From Methanomassiliicoccales archaeon (GTDB lineage Archaea; Thermoplasmatota; Thermoplasmata; Methanomassiliicoccales; JACIVX01): a DNA stretch of 64,000 bases. Each line of letters starts with the position of its first letter. Position 1 is the stretch's first letter. The position numbers were made by a program, and so were the translations under genes. Positions 42,803-51,158 of this stretch are shown one piece after another. The stretch spans positions 39,904-103,903 of the forward strand of contig JARYLV010000006.1 in assembly GCA_029907465.1 (NCBI GenBank), read 5' to 3'. Under the pieces are notes generated by a model, which saw only the letters and a program-made list of their open reading frames with translations, was not told the DNA's origin and searched no databases.

Positions 42803-44423
42803 GTGCTTCACCCTCCTTATGAATACGCGTGTATAAGCGATCAATCGCTTGAATTGCAGCATCAACGCTTGTTTGCACGATATCTGGCCCAACGCTCCTA
42901 CCCACGGACATCAATTTCCTTTCACCATTGTATTGCAGCTTTACTCCGACCTCACACAGGGCATCGCTTCCCCCACTAATAGCACTTAGCCGATATTCGA
43001 GGAGGGAGATTTTTTCACTGACCAGCTGCCTGATCGCCTTCAGGGCTGCGTCAATTGGACCAACACCGATCTCCGACCCTCGCCTTGTTTCTCCATTAAC
43101 ATCGATGCTCACAACAGCTGTTGGTGTAATGTTGAGGCCCGTAAATACAGCAAACTCCTTGAGTGTGACTTTGCGCTCTTCATCAGGACGCTGCCCTGCG
43201 ATGTGATATGCAAGCGCAACGAGTTCGCTGTCGTCGACATGTTTTTCACTTTCCGCCAATCTCTTGATTTCGCTGACGACTTGTGCAACCTGGTCATCAC
43301 TTAGTATAACACCATATTCCCTAAGTTTTTCCTTTACAGAATGAACACCAGTATGCTTCCCTATGACTATTGATCGCTCCATACCCACGAGCTCGGGGCC
43401 GAATGCCTCGTATGTCGAGGGATCTCCGAGCACCCCGTGAACATGTATCCCAGATTCATGTGCAAAGGCGTTGCTTCCAACAATCGCCTTGTTCGCGGGG
43501 ATCGGAATACCAGTCAGGTTCGAGACGGTCTTAGAGACATAACCAATTTTCCTCGTGTCAACGTTTGTTCTGACATTAAGAAACGCCATTAAGCCAAGAA
43601 CAACCTCTTCTAGCGCAGCGTTCCCAGCCCTTTCTCCGAGGCCATTAACACATACGTGCACCTGTTTTGCCCCACGCCTCACCGCTGCGATTGAGTTTGC
43701 AACTGAAAGACCGAAATCATCATGGCAGTGCACGCTGAGAGGGACACGTGTGAATTTCATGACTTCTTCCACGAGACGTTCCATCGCCGGCGGCGAAATC
43801 ACACCCACAGTATCGGGTAGGTTGATTTTATCGACCCCCGCATCTTGCACGGCGAGATGCATTTCTCTCAGGAAGTCCAGGTCAGTCCTCGTCGCATCTT
43901 CGCAAGAAAACTCGACGGTCAAACCGTGTGCCTTTGCGTATTCAATTGCGCTGACCGCTCGAGCCTTTACCTCTTCCCTTGTCATCTTCAATTTATACTT
44001 CAGATGCACATCTGAAGTGGCGATGAATGTATGGACATAATCGACGCCACAATCGATGACTGTATCGATATCCTTAAAAGTTGTTCTAGAGAGAGCACAA
44101 ATTCGTGACTGAAGGCCCATTGAAGCAATCCGCTTGACAGCTTCCCTTTCCCCTTCGGAAATGACTGGAAAACCCGCCTCAATGACATCAACGCCTAAGT
44201 CGTTAAGCGCTTCAGCGATTCTTATTTTCTCCTCGAGTGAAAGGGCAACTCCAGGTGTTTGTTCCCCATCTCTAAGCGTTGTGTCAAAAATCTCAACATA
44301 AGGAGGGATTGAATCCGTCGTTGCAAATACATTAAAATGACTTGTATACACTTTTTTGCGATCCAGACCCGAAGTTCTCTTCATTTGATATGATGCGCCC
44401 TCAGCAGCTTGATGCGAAGTCAT
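42762..44423 (-). CDS. leuA: 2-Isopropylmalate synthase family (LeuA)
   Basis: 553 residues from ATG 44423, which has a ribosome site (GAGGTG) 9 nt upstream; ATG 44384 is a later option. DRE-TIM metallolyase barrel: IFDTTLRDGEQTPGV, SVHCHDDFGLSVANS, VNGLGERAGNAALEE and HESGIHVHGVLG. The C-terminal 150 residues form the LeuA allosteric dimer domain (VGVGPIDAALKAI..GVKLQYNGER), where leucine usually binds. Citramalate or homocitrate synthase activity cannot be excluded by motif. First gene of the leu operon; see the upstream leader ORF for possible regulation. Confidence 0.93.
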   Translation of the reverse strand: MTSHQAAEGASYQMKRTSGLDRKKVYTSHFNVFATTDSIPPYVEIFDTTLRDGEQTPGVALSLEEKIRIAEALNDLGVDVIEAGFPVISEGEREAVKRIASMGLQSRICALSRTTFKDIDTVIDCGVDYVHTFIATSDVHLKYKLKMTREEVKARAVSAIEYAKAHGLTVEFSCEDATRTDLDFLREMHLAVQDAGVDKINLPDTVGVISPPAMERLVEEVMKFTRVPLSVHCHDDFGLSVANSIAAVRRGAKQVHVCVNGLGERAGNAALEEVVLGLMAFLNVRTNVDTRKIGYVSKTVSNLTGIPIPANKAIVGSNAFAHESGIHVHGVLGDPSTYEAFGPELVGMERSIVIGKHTGVHSVKEKLREYGVILSDDQVAQVVSEIKRLAESEKHVDDSELVALAYHIAGQRPDEERKVTLKEFAVFTGLNITPTAVVSIDVNGETRRGSEIGVGPIDAALKAIRQLVSEKISLLEYRLSAISGGSDALCEVGVKLQYNGERKLMSVGRSVGPDIVQTSVDAAIQAIDRLYTRIHKEGEARDEGSRRTGKDNL

Positions 44424-44448
44424 AAGAAACACCTCGACCAAGCCGGGT

Positions 44449-44511
44449 TTACAGCAATGAAACTGGAGCTGAGCGCAAAAGCAATATGAAATCAAATCCC
44501 GACTCGCTCAT
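44449..44511 (-). CDS. Candidate leucine-rich leader peptide upstream of leuA (20 aa)
   Basis: A 20-codon ORF, ATG 44511 to TAA 44449, encodes MSESGFDFILLLRSAPVSLL: five leucines, three consecutive and two just before the stop. GGGAG lies just upstream as a possible ribosome site. The stop is 25 nt before the leuA ATG, and a TATA-like box at 44551-44560 predicts an mRNA start near 44530, about 19 nt before the leader ATG. AGCCGGG (44524-44518) and AGTCGGG (44504-44498) can each pair with CCCGGCT (44447-44441) immediately after the leader stop. The resemblance to bacterial leu attenuators is inference; the ORF could be chance. Confidence 0.4.
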   Translation of the reverse strand: MSESGFDFILLLRSAPVSLL

Positions 44512-44550
44512 GTTTCTCCCGGCTCTAGTCAAGATGACACTTTCAAGCTC

Positions 44551-44560
44551 CTATTTAATC
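44551..44560 (-). promoter_or_regulatory. TATA-box promoter of the leu operon
   Basis: On the minus strand GATTAAATAG predicts transcription start near 44530, leaving an unusually long leader of about 107 nt before leuA compared with the nearly leaderless genes elsewhere in the window. Confidence 0.45.
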
Positions 44561-44613
44561 ATTGCTATGCTATCGCTTATCTTGGACTTGTGTTTTACAA
44601 CATTCCCGGCGCT

Positions 44614-44656
44614 GTAAGATTCCCCTGACAAAACTTTGGAGATCTTACTGGGGAAT
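44614..44656. repeat. Interleaved pair of 7-bp inverted repeats between queE and leuA
   Basis: GTAAGAT (44614-44620) matches ATCTTAC (44642-44648), and ATTCCCC (44619-44625) matches GGGGAAT (44650-44656). The order A-B-A'-B' is the topology of an H-type pseudoknot if transcribed, or of overlapping operator half-sites as DNA. It lies 70-115 nt past the queE stop and about 55-100 bp before the leu TATA box. Confidence 0.4.
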
Positions 44657-44726
44657 GGGTTTGTGGGGGGGAAATCAGCCATCACGGCTTGACCAAGTTC
44701 AAAACGACTGAAATGAGCTCCTCAGA

Positions 44727-45359
44727 TCAAACGCCCCTTTTATCTCCCCAGATTATCTTGTGTAATTGAGGCAGAACACGCACTTGCAACTTGTTTTCCA
44801 GTACCCATTCAGCGACCGGCCTCAGATCAAGACCACCGACGGGCGTCATAACAATGGTTGCCTGAATCTCATATTTCTGTATGATTTCCTTAGCGTAAAG
44901 CATATCCTTCCTGTCAGCAACAACGAATTTCAACTGATCCGATTGCGAAAGAAGTTCGAGATTCTCAAGGTTCATTTTATCCGCCATGCCTGATGAAGGA
45001 CATTTAATGTCCATGCTCACCACTAGATTCTCAGAGCATGGCATTTCCTCGATCGAAATAGACCCATTCGTCTCTACACAAACTTCATAATCATTTTCGA
45101 GCAGCTTATTGATCAATTTATAGATGTCCTTCTGAAGCAGGGGCTCCCCACCAGTGATACAGACATATCGCGAGCCGAATCCCTTGACCTTTTCAATAAT
45201 CTCATCGATCGTTTGTTCAACGCCCTCACCAGTTTGGGCATACGTCGTGTCGCACCATCTGCACCGCAGATTACATCCCGACGTCCTCACGAAGGAGCTC
45301 GGCGTGCCGATAAGAATTCCTTCACCCTGCAATGAATAGAAGATCTCGGAGATTCTCAT
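44727..45359 (-). CDS. queE: 7-Carboxy-7-deazaguanine synthase
   Basis: 210-residue radical SAM enzyme. MRISEIFYSLQGEG start, the cluster-binding CNLRCRWC (Cys29, Cys33, Cys36) with the CxxxCxxC spacing, and CITGGEPLLQ for SAM binding. It converts carboxytetrahydropterin to CDG in the preQ0 pathway that in archaea feeds archaeosine in tRNA. Its ATG overlaps the queC stop (ATGA). Last gene of mtxX-queD-queC-queE. Confidence 0.94.
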   Translation of the reverse strand: MRISEIFYSLQGEGILIGTPSSFVRTSGCNLRCRWCDTTYAQTGEGVEQTIDEIIEKVKGFGSRYVCITGGEPLLQKDIYKLINKLLENDYEVCVETNGSISIEEMPCSENLVVSMDIKCPSSGMADKMNLENLELLSQSDQLKFVVADRKDMLYAKEIIQKYEIQATIVMTPVGGLDLRPVAEWVLENKLQVRVLPQLHKIIWGDKRGV

Positions 45360-46042
45360 TCAGTCACCTCATATTCGATTTCGTCTTTAAGACCAGCTTC
45401 TCTAAATCCCTTTAAACGTAGTAGACACGAATCGCATCTTCCACATGCCTTTTGACCACCTTTGTAACAACTCCAAGTCAGGTGCAACGGTGCACCGAGC
45501 GATTTCCCCAATTTCACTATCTCGGCTTTCGTTAGAAACAGTATCGGTGTTTCTAATTCAGGGGGCTTTCCTCCGACACCCCTCTTTGTCCCGACCTCGA
45601 GAACTCTGCGAAACGCGTCAAAGAATTCAGGTCTGCAATCAGGATACCCAGAGAAATCAACTGAGTTGGCACCGATGAAGATCGCATCGGCCATTTCCGT
45701 TTCGCAAAGACCTGCAGCTATGCTCAGGAATATGATATTGCGTGCTGGCACATACGTTGAAGGGACGTCTTCGCTGATTTCATCGACCTTCTTTTTTTCG
45801 GGTATCTGCAAAGAAGATGAAACCAGTGCGCTCGACGAGAAAATTCTTGGATCTAGAGTTAGTATCACGTGATCTTTCAATTTGTAATACTGTACGACCT
45901 CCTTTGCTGATCTCAACTCCCGATGATGTTTTTGGCCATATACGAATGTAAGCGGAATTGTCTCATACCCTTTCGATATCGCGTATGCTAGGGTAACGGT
46001 GGAATCGAGACCGCCAGAAAGTAAGACGATCGCCCTTCTCAT
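45356..46042 (-). CDS. queC: 7-Cyano-7-deazaguanine synthase
   Basis: 228 residues. PP-loop SGGLDST at residues 9-15 and a C-terminal zinc site, SCYKGGQKACGRCDSC. It converts CDG to preQ0 with ATP and ammonia. It lies 18 bp after queD and overlaps queE. PreQ0 is the base that archaeal TGT inserts at position 15 of tRNA. Confidence 0.95.
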   Translation of the reverse strand: MRRAIVLLSGGLDSTVTLAYAISKGYETIPLTFVYGQKHHRELRSAKEVVQYYKLKDHVILTLDPRIFSSSALVSSSLQIPEKKKVDEISEDVPSTYVPARNIIFLSIAAGLCETEMADAIFIGANSVDFSGYPDCRPEFFDAFRRVLEVGTKRGVGGKPPELETPILFLTKAEIVKLGKSLGAPLHLTWSCYKGGQKACGRCDSCLLRLKGFREAGLKDEIEYEVTE

Positions 46043-46060
46043 GGTCGTTCACTATTCCCC

Positions 46061-46534
46061 CTATCCAATGTTATGGGAGACCCAAGCACTTTGGCCACGC
46101 TCTTCATCAATCCCTATTTCAATTTTCGTTACATTTGCAGGGAATTTAACCTCCGATAACACTCGCGAGAGAAGAACACGGGCGACTTCCTCGGCACTCG
46201 CCTCCTCAGCATCGATTATGACAACATCCTCTGCTGGAAAAACATAACGTTTGCCAGATGTCTCAGCAATTACCTCTTCCCCGACCGTGATTTTCATCCG
46301 CGGACAATTGCCAGCCAAAAGGACACGATGATCGAATTCCTCAACAATTCTTCTCATAATCCTTTTCAACTCGGTGAAATCCATGATCATTCCATGTTCC
46401 CCTTTTTCCCCATGAACGATCATCCTAAGCACGTAAACGTGACCATGAAGGCGACCGCATTTAGGGTGTTCTGTGATAAGATGACATGCAGAAAACTTGA
46501 TATTGGCCTCTCTTCCATCGATTTCTAATCGCAT
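46061..46534 (-). CDS. queD: 6-Carboxytetrahydropterin synthase
   Basis: 157 residues of the PTPS/QueD family. Zinc and catalytic motifs: FSACHLI (His18), then KCGRLHGHVY with Cys25, His29 and His31, and FDHRVLL. It converts dihydroneopterin triphosphate to carboxytetrahydropterin. It starts 32 bp after the mtxX stop and precedes queC and queE, giving the three pathway-specific steps in order. Confidence 0.92.
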   Translation of the reverse strand: MRLEIDGREANIKFSACHLITEHPKCGRLHGHVYVLRMIVHGEKGEHGMIMDFTELKRIMRRIVEEFDHRVLLAGNCPRMKITVGEEVIAETSGKRYVFPAEDVVIIDAEEASAEEVARVLLSRVLSEVKFPANVTKIEIGIDEERGQSAWVSHNIG

Positions 46535-46566
46535 ATTTCACACACTTCTCATAATATATTTCAATT

Positions 46567-47328
46567 TCACCTTTTCATTTTCGCAATTGCTGACGCGAGT
46601 GCGATCGAATCAATGTAACTCTTCTTAGCCCTCGATGTATCAATAAAGACCTTTTCAAGATTTAAAACAGGCGCTCCAAGGGCACGCCAGCCGCCGAGAA
46701 AATGAAGTGTCCTGAAAATGAGATTACCTGATATACCATCAGGCGCAAGAATCAGATTTCGATCTAAAATAGCATTTTCGATGAGAATCTCACAATCCTT
46801 CACATCAAGTCCAGACCCGGCGAAATGCCGAACAATGAACTCTGCATCGTCGAGCGTCTTATCGACAATAGGATGTCTGCCTCGATCCCCTTTCCTCCCG
46901 CCAGAAAGTACTCCAATTTTCGGTTCAATATTGAAATTCGTGAGAAATCTACTTCCAAGATCGATCATTTCGATTTTGTCCTCCACTGTCCACCCCTCGT
47001 CAACCCCAACAGGACCAATGAGGACAATCATGCCTTTCCTGGGCTGCATAAGGGCCATTCTAAATATGCGGTCCAATGAGAAAATAGTCTTAATGGCGGA
47101 GATCGTTGAATGAGCGTCTAAGTTCCCCCGGACAGCTGCATCGATCTCGCCAGAACTCAATGCTTCTACCAGGCGCCTGGGATCATTGAATATAATGGGC
47201 TTACCTAGCCCGATCCTCTTGGCGGCCGAAGTGATGCGATGAGCGCCCTGAGTATCCCCAACAAATCCGATTCCAACTCTTGCGTCAGAACCTCTTGCGG
47301 TGTCCAGAATCGTGCGTGCGGTAAACAC
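46567..47328 (-). CDS. mtxX: MtxX / methanogen marker protein 4 family
   Basis: 253 residues from a GTG start. The sequence (VGIGFVGDTQGAHRI...AAVRGNLDAHSTISAI...LILAPDGISGNLIFRTLHFLGG) fits the MtxX family, which resembles the phosphate acetyl/butyryltransferase fold and was named from a methyltransferase locus; its biochemical function is not established. The family is characteristic of methanogens but not strictly limited to them. The context as first gene of a queD-queC-queE operon is not expected from the name. Confidence 0.75.
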   Translation of the reverse strand: MFTARTILDTARGSDARVGIGFVGDTQGAHRITSAAKRIGLGKPIIFNDPRRLVEALSSGEIDAAVRGNLDAHSTISAIKTIFSLDRIFRMALMQPRKGMIVLIGPVGVDEGWTVEDKIEMIDLGSRFLTNFNIEPKIGVLSGGRKGDRGRHPIVDKTLDDAEFIVRHFAGSGLDVKDCEILIENAILDRNLILAPDGISGNLIFRTLHFLGGWRALGAPVLNLEKVFIDTSRAKKSYIDSIALASAIAKMKR

Positions 47329-47449
47329 AAGTCATGATTATCAATGGCAATATTCTATCTTTTCGATTGAAGAAATCAAAAGTCCTGAAGCGACATTAGT
47401 CTGATCCAAGTGATCATAAACTTAAGTGTTGTCGCTCACCATCAAAAAA

Positions 47450-48430
47450 CTAAAAAGAATCGAGGTGATAATCACTCCATCGTCTAATTCCGATCGCGAT
47501 TTCAAATTCAATGGGTGTCAGAATAGGCTTCGGATATCTAAGAAAATCATCAATCGCAAGGCGGGGACAAGCCGTAGATACATAGGCGTCAGCTTCGAAT
47601 GGCATCAAGAGATCGGGGTTGAATTCATTCATTACGACAACATCCGCTTTCCTACCATGTTCCCTCGCCTCTTCTTTCAGATGCATGGCGAGTTCCAACC
47701 TATTTTGCCCGATTTTCGTGCTCACAAGGATGAGGAACTTTTTTGCGGTCGAGGCTTTCGAGATCGCAGCATGCCTCTGTCTGAGGATCCGTTCGGGCAG
47801 GTCTGCAAGGTCGCGAACCTGCTGAGTAATTGGATCAAAGATTATAACTTCTTTTTTAGTTTCGATGGAGACTGCCAGTGGATGAAAATCACCATTTCCG
47901 ATAAAAAGAAACTGGTCAACGACTTCAGAGATGTCCTTTGCCGCCGAAATATCGCAGCCCAAGACTTGGCCATCATATTTTGCTCGACCCTTTCTTCTTC
48001 CGATAAAGACCTGTTTGCCGTTCTCTTCCAACCATTTTTTGATTTTTTCGAGCTCCCCAAGGAAAGGAATCGTTGCAATCAATCCAACCCTGTTCTCCAA
48101 CTTTGGAAGGAGTTCGACAAGATGGCTTTGATAATGAATATCTGCGCCGATCTCAACAAAAAGAATTCGGTCATCATATGCTAGTGTAGGTATTTCTGTA
48201 TGACCAAAGTGCACGAGAACGTCTGCAAAGTCCGAAAAATCCCTTGCAATATCGCACGCACCATAACACGGATCAGCAATAATGAGCATAGCCGCATTGG
48301 TCCTCTTTCCAAGTTCCTCGGCAATGAATTGTGAATAGATTTTGAGGCCCTCAGGCATCTGGAGAGCAACAGATCTGGCATTTCTTCCATTGATCCATTT
48401 CGCCACAATGTCAAATTTGAAATCGTACAA
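47450..48430 (-). CDS. dph2: Diphthamide synthase radical enzyme Dph2
   Basis: 326 residues. Non-canonical radical SAM enzyme that transfers the aminocarboxypropyl group to a histidine of elongation factor 2. The three cluster cysteines sit in three separated motifs: DPCYGACD (Cys55, Cys59 nearby), VLGCDIS and STACPRLAIDD. HFGHTEI is also conserved. A TTG start is inferred from the lack of an in-frame ATG. It follows rpl10e by 34 bp, linking it to translation. Confidence 0.93.
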   Translation of the reverse strand: MYDFKFDIVAKWINGRNARSVALQMPEGLKIYSQFIAEELGKRTNAAMLIIADPCYGACDIARDFSDFADVLVHFGHTEIPTLAYDDRILFVEIGADIHYQSHLVELLPKLENRVGLIATIPFLGELEKIKKWLEENGKQVFIGRRKGRAKYDGQVLGCDISAAKDISEVVDQFLFIGNGDFHPLAVSIETKKEVIIFDPITQQVRDLADLPERILRQRHAAISKASTAKKFLILVSTKIGQNRLELAMHLKEEAREHGRKADVVVMNEFNPDLLMPFEADAYVSTACPRLAIDDFLRYPKPILTPIEFEIAIGIRRWSDYHLDSF

Positions 48431-48464
48431 GTCCGTTCCCTTGCTATGAACAAATAGGAGGATT

Positions 48465-48983
48465 TTAGGTCAGCAGTTCTGCACCCTTTTCAACCTGTGT
48501 ATAGCATGGGGAGGGCAGCTTCATCGCTGCGCGCCATAGAGCCTCTTTAGCGGCATTGACTCCTTGCACAGTCGTGCGCACTGTTATTATAGGTTGATCG
48601 GGCTGAACTCTCGCCGCTGTACCCACTGGTTTTCCAAAGGCCGCCCTCATTCCGCCTGAAACTCGGTCAGCACCAGCTCCAGTTGCCATCTTGTGTTCCC
48701 TCAGCACATTGTGAGGATAGACCCTAACCTTCAGGTGATAATTGGAAGTACCTACACCTTTGGATAATACCCTATTTGCTGCGATACGCGCCGCCTCAAG
48801 AGCTGTGTGTCGTATCTGGCATGGTTCTTTCACTCTGAGGGAAAGTACAACCGGAAAATCACCTGCTGGATTCCCTATGTCGAACTGGGAAATGCGCGGA
48901 GCGGGGACGCCTCCCATGTACTCCTTCCGTGTATATGCTTGTCCCTTTATTTGGCGATACATCCTTCCTGGTTTCCGTGCCAT
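48465..48983 (-). CDS. rpl10e: Ribosomal protein L10e (uL16)
   Basis: 172 residues. [20 protein letters not shown] start, [16 protein letters not shown] and IITVRTT are signatures of the large-subunit uL16 family that reaches the peptidyl-transferase region. The C terminus is [15 protein letters not shown]. First gene of a two-gene unit with dph2; divergent from the Rpp21 operon across a 197-bp intergenic region. Confidence 0.97.
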   Translation of the reverse strand: MARKPGRMYRQIKGQAYTRKEYMGGVPAPRISQFDIGNPAGDFPVVLSLRVKEPCQIRHTALEAARIAANRVLSKGVGTSNYHLKVRVYPHNVLREHKMATGAGADRVSGGMRAAFGKPVGTAARVQPDQPIITVRTTVQGVNAAKEALWRAAMKLPSPCYTQVEKGAELLT

Positions 48984-49180
48984 AATAGATCACCAGTAAT
49001 CTTAATAATCCAAGAGGTGGCTACATTAATATTTTGGTATATAAGGCTGATGAGTAGTTCAAAAAATTCTTCCGATTTCTTTTTATCAGAACATAATATT
49101 GTGATGAGAACAAATTACGAAACCGCATCAAATGCTAGCTGAAGCAAAAGGGAAATTATCTTTGTTGAATCTAAAGGTGA

Positions 49181-49546
49181 GTGGGAACCACGGCAAAGAA
49201 AAGAATCGATAACAAGGAAGCACATCGAATTGCGAAAAGACGAATCGAATATCTATTAGCGTTGGCCCAATCTGAAGCTTTGAGGAACAATTTTTCTCGC
49301 GGAAAGAGGTATGTGGAACTGGCAAGGCGAATCGGATTAAGAACAAATACCCCGATGCCGAAAGGTGACTTAATGTACTGCCGTGAATGTCTCTATCCAC
49401 TGATTCCAGGTAAGAATTGCCGCGTAAGGCTACGAGCGGGTCGAGTAGTAATTCATTGTTACAGTTGTGGAAATATCAGGAGAATACCTTACTTAAAAGA
49501 GAAGAGGATGGCGAAAGAATGTCGAGGATTTCAAAAACGGAATTGA
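49181..49546 (+). CDS. rnp4: RNase P protein component 4 (Rpp21/Rpr2)
   Basis: 121 residues from a GTG start. N-terminal helices rich in Arg/Lys (RIDNKEAHRIAKRRIEYLLA) and a zinc ribbon CRECLYPLIPGKNC...HCYSCGNIRR with two CxxC pairs. It is the archaeal homologue of human Rpp21, a protein subunit of RNase P that matures tRNA 5' ends. First gene of rnp4-yhbY-serS. Confidence 0.94.
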   Translation: MGTTAKKRIDNKEAHRIAKRRIEYLLALAQSEALRNNFSRGKRYVELARRIGLRTNTPMPKGDLMYCRECLYPLIPGKNCRVRLRAGRVVIHCYSCGNIRRIPYLKEKRMAKECRGFQKRN

Positions 49547-49797
49547 GACGTATGGGCACAAAGATCAGATCAAGTATCCATATCGGGAAGGGCGGTATTT
49601 CGGAAAACATCATTGAAGAGATAAAATGCCAATTGAAAAAGAATAAAATTGTAAAGATCAGAATTCTCGAAACAGCGGGTTTAGAGAGAATGACTACTGC
49701 AAAAGAACTTGCCGATCGAACAGGATCGGAACTGGTTGAAGTAAGAGGCAATACCATATTACTCTGTGAAGCAAGTCTTTTTGAGCAAACAGAATGA
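49519..49797 (+). CDS. YhbY/CRS1-YhbY domain RNA-binding protein
   Basis: 92 residues from ATG 49519, preceded by GAGGATGG and overlapping the end of the Rpp21 gene by 28 bp in another frame. It has the CRM fold signature: ELRRMGTKIRSSIHIGKGG, then ELADRTGSELVEVRGNTILLCE. Bacterial YhbY associates with pre-50S ribosomes; archaeal copies next to RNase P genes are known. A longer frame upstream exists but overlaps the Rpp21 coding sequence heavily. Confidence 0.92.
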   Translation: MSRISKTELRRMGTKIRSSIHIGKGGISENIIEEIKCQLKKNKIVKIRILETAGLERMTTAKELADRTGSELVEVRGNTILLCEASLFEQTE

Positions 49798-49817
49798 TAA
49801 CGCAAACAGGTGAGCCG

Positions 49818-51080
49818 ATGCTGGATATCGCCTTGATCAGAAATAATCCTGACCTGGTAAGAGCCTCCCTTAGAAACAGAGGCTACCCAGAGAATCTCCT
49901 CGATGAATTTCTGAGAGTCGATGCCGAGTGGCGGAAAATGGTCGACGAGAGCAATCGACTCAAAAGGGTGAGGAATTCGGTCGCAGAAGAGATACCGAAA
50001 TTGAAGGATGATGAAAAAAAGAGCAAGATCGATGAAATGAAGAGGATCGTTGAGAGAATTAAGGAGCTTGATACAAAAATATCAGAACTGGAGAATACGA
50101 GAACCGAGATTGTGCTCAACATGCCGAACATCCCCCACGATTCTGTCCCCATTGGTCGCGACAGTGAAGATAACATTACTGTTAGAGAATTTGGAAAGCC
50201 GAGGGTGTTTGATTTTCCACCAAAAACGCATTTTGAGATCGGCGAAGATCTTGACATCATTGATTTCGCTAGAGGCGCGAAGATTGCAGGATCCGGCTTT
50301 TATGTGATGAAAGGAGACGGTGCGAGATTGGAAAGAGCGCTTATCAATTACATGCTTGATGTTCATCGACAGCAGGGTTATATTGAAGTGTTTCCACCGG
50401 CAGTTGTTAACAGACAGGCGGTGATTGGCACTGGGCAATATCCAAAGCTTAAAGATGACATGTACTGGATTGAAAGAGATGACCTATGGTTGAACCCAAC
50501 TGCTGAGGTGCCTGTCACGAATCTCCACATGGACGAAATTTTTGACAAGAAGGATCTGCCGATTTATTATACCGCGTATTTGCCTTCCTTTAGAAGAGAG
50601 GCTGGCCGTCACGCTGACACAAGAGGGATTGTGAGAGTACACCAATTCAATAAGGTCGAACTCGTCAAATTTGTTCTACCAGAAAAATCATTCGATGAAC
50701 TCGAAAGTCTTCTTCTTGACGCAGAGGCAATTCTTCAGGGATTGGAACTCCCATATCGTGTGAGATTACTCTGCACAGGCGATCTCGGTTTCGCATCGGC
50801 AAAAACTTACGACATTGAAGCTCATGCGCCAGGAATAGGACTTTGGCTGGAAGTTTCTTCGTGTAGCTGTTTTACGGATTTTCAGGCAAGAAGGGCAAGG
50901 ATCAAATATAGGCCTGAACCTCATTTGAAAAGCGAATTTGTCCACACCTTGAATGGATCTGGAATTGCATTGCCGAGGACTGTCGCCTCACTTCTTGAGA
51001 ATTATCAGAATCGTGATGGTACGGTGACTATTCCAAAAGTTCTAAGGCCGTATATGCAGGGCCAAGAGCTCATTGAATGA
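49818..51080 (+). CDS. serS: Seryl-tRNA synthetase (standard type)
   Basis: 420 residues from ATG 49818 with ribosome site AGGTGA; the 8 codons before it are not family-like. An N-terminal coiled-coil arm for the tRNA-Ser variable loop (about residues 30-100, rich in Lys/Glu) is followed by a class II core: LNPTAEVPVTNL, SFRREAG...RGIVRVHQF (motif 2) and GSGIALPRTVASLLE (motif 3). It is the ordinary type, not the rare zinc-dependent form found in some methanogens. Last gene of rnp4-yhbY-serS. Confidence 0.97.
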   Translation: MLDIALIRNNPDLVRASLRNRGYPENLLDEFLRVDAEWRKMVDESNRLKRVRNSVAEEIPKLKDDEKKSKIDEMKRIVERIKELDTKISELENTRTEIVLNMPNIPHDSVPIGRDSEDNITVREFGKPRVFDFPPKTHFEIGEDLDIIDFARGAKIAGSGFYVMKGDGARLERALINYMLDVHRQQGYIEVFPPAVVNRQAVIGTGQYPKLKDDMYWIERDDLWLNPTAEVPVTNLHMDEIFDKKDLPIYYTAYLPSFRREAGRHADTRGIVRVHQFNKVELVKFVLPEKSFDELESLLLDAEAILQGLELPYRVRLLCTGDLGFASAKTYDIEAHAPGIGLWLEVSSCSCFTDFQARRARIKYRPEPHLKSEFVHTLNGSGIALPRTVASLLENYQNRDGTVTIPKVLRPYMQGQELIE

Positions 51081-51158
51081 TTGCAGGCAATGGGAATAGG
51101 CGTCGACGAAGAAATTAGAAATGAGCAATTGCAGATAATTGAGGAAATGCCATTGAGT

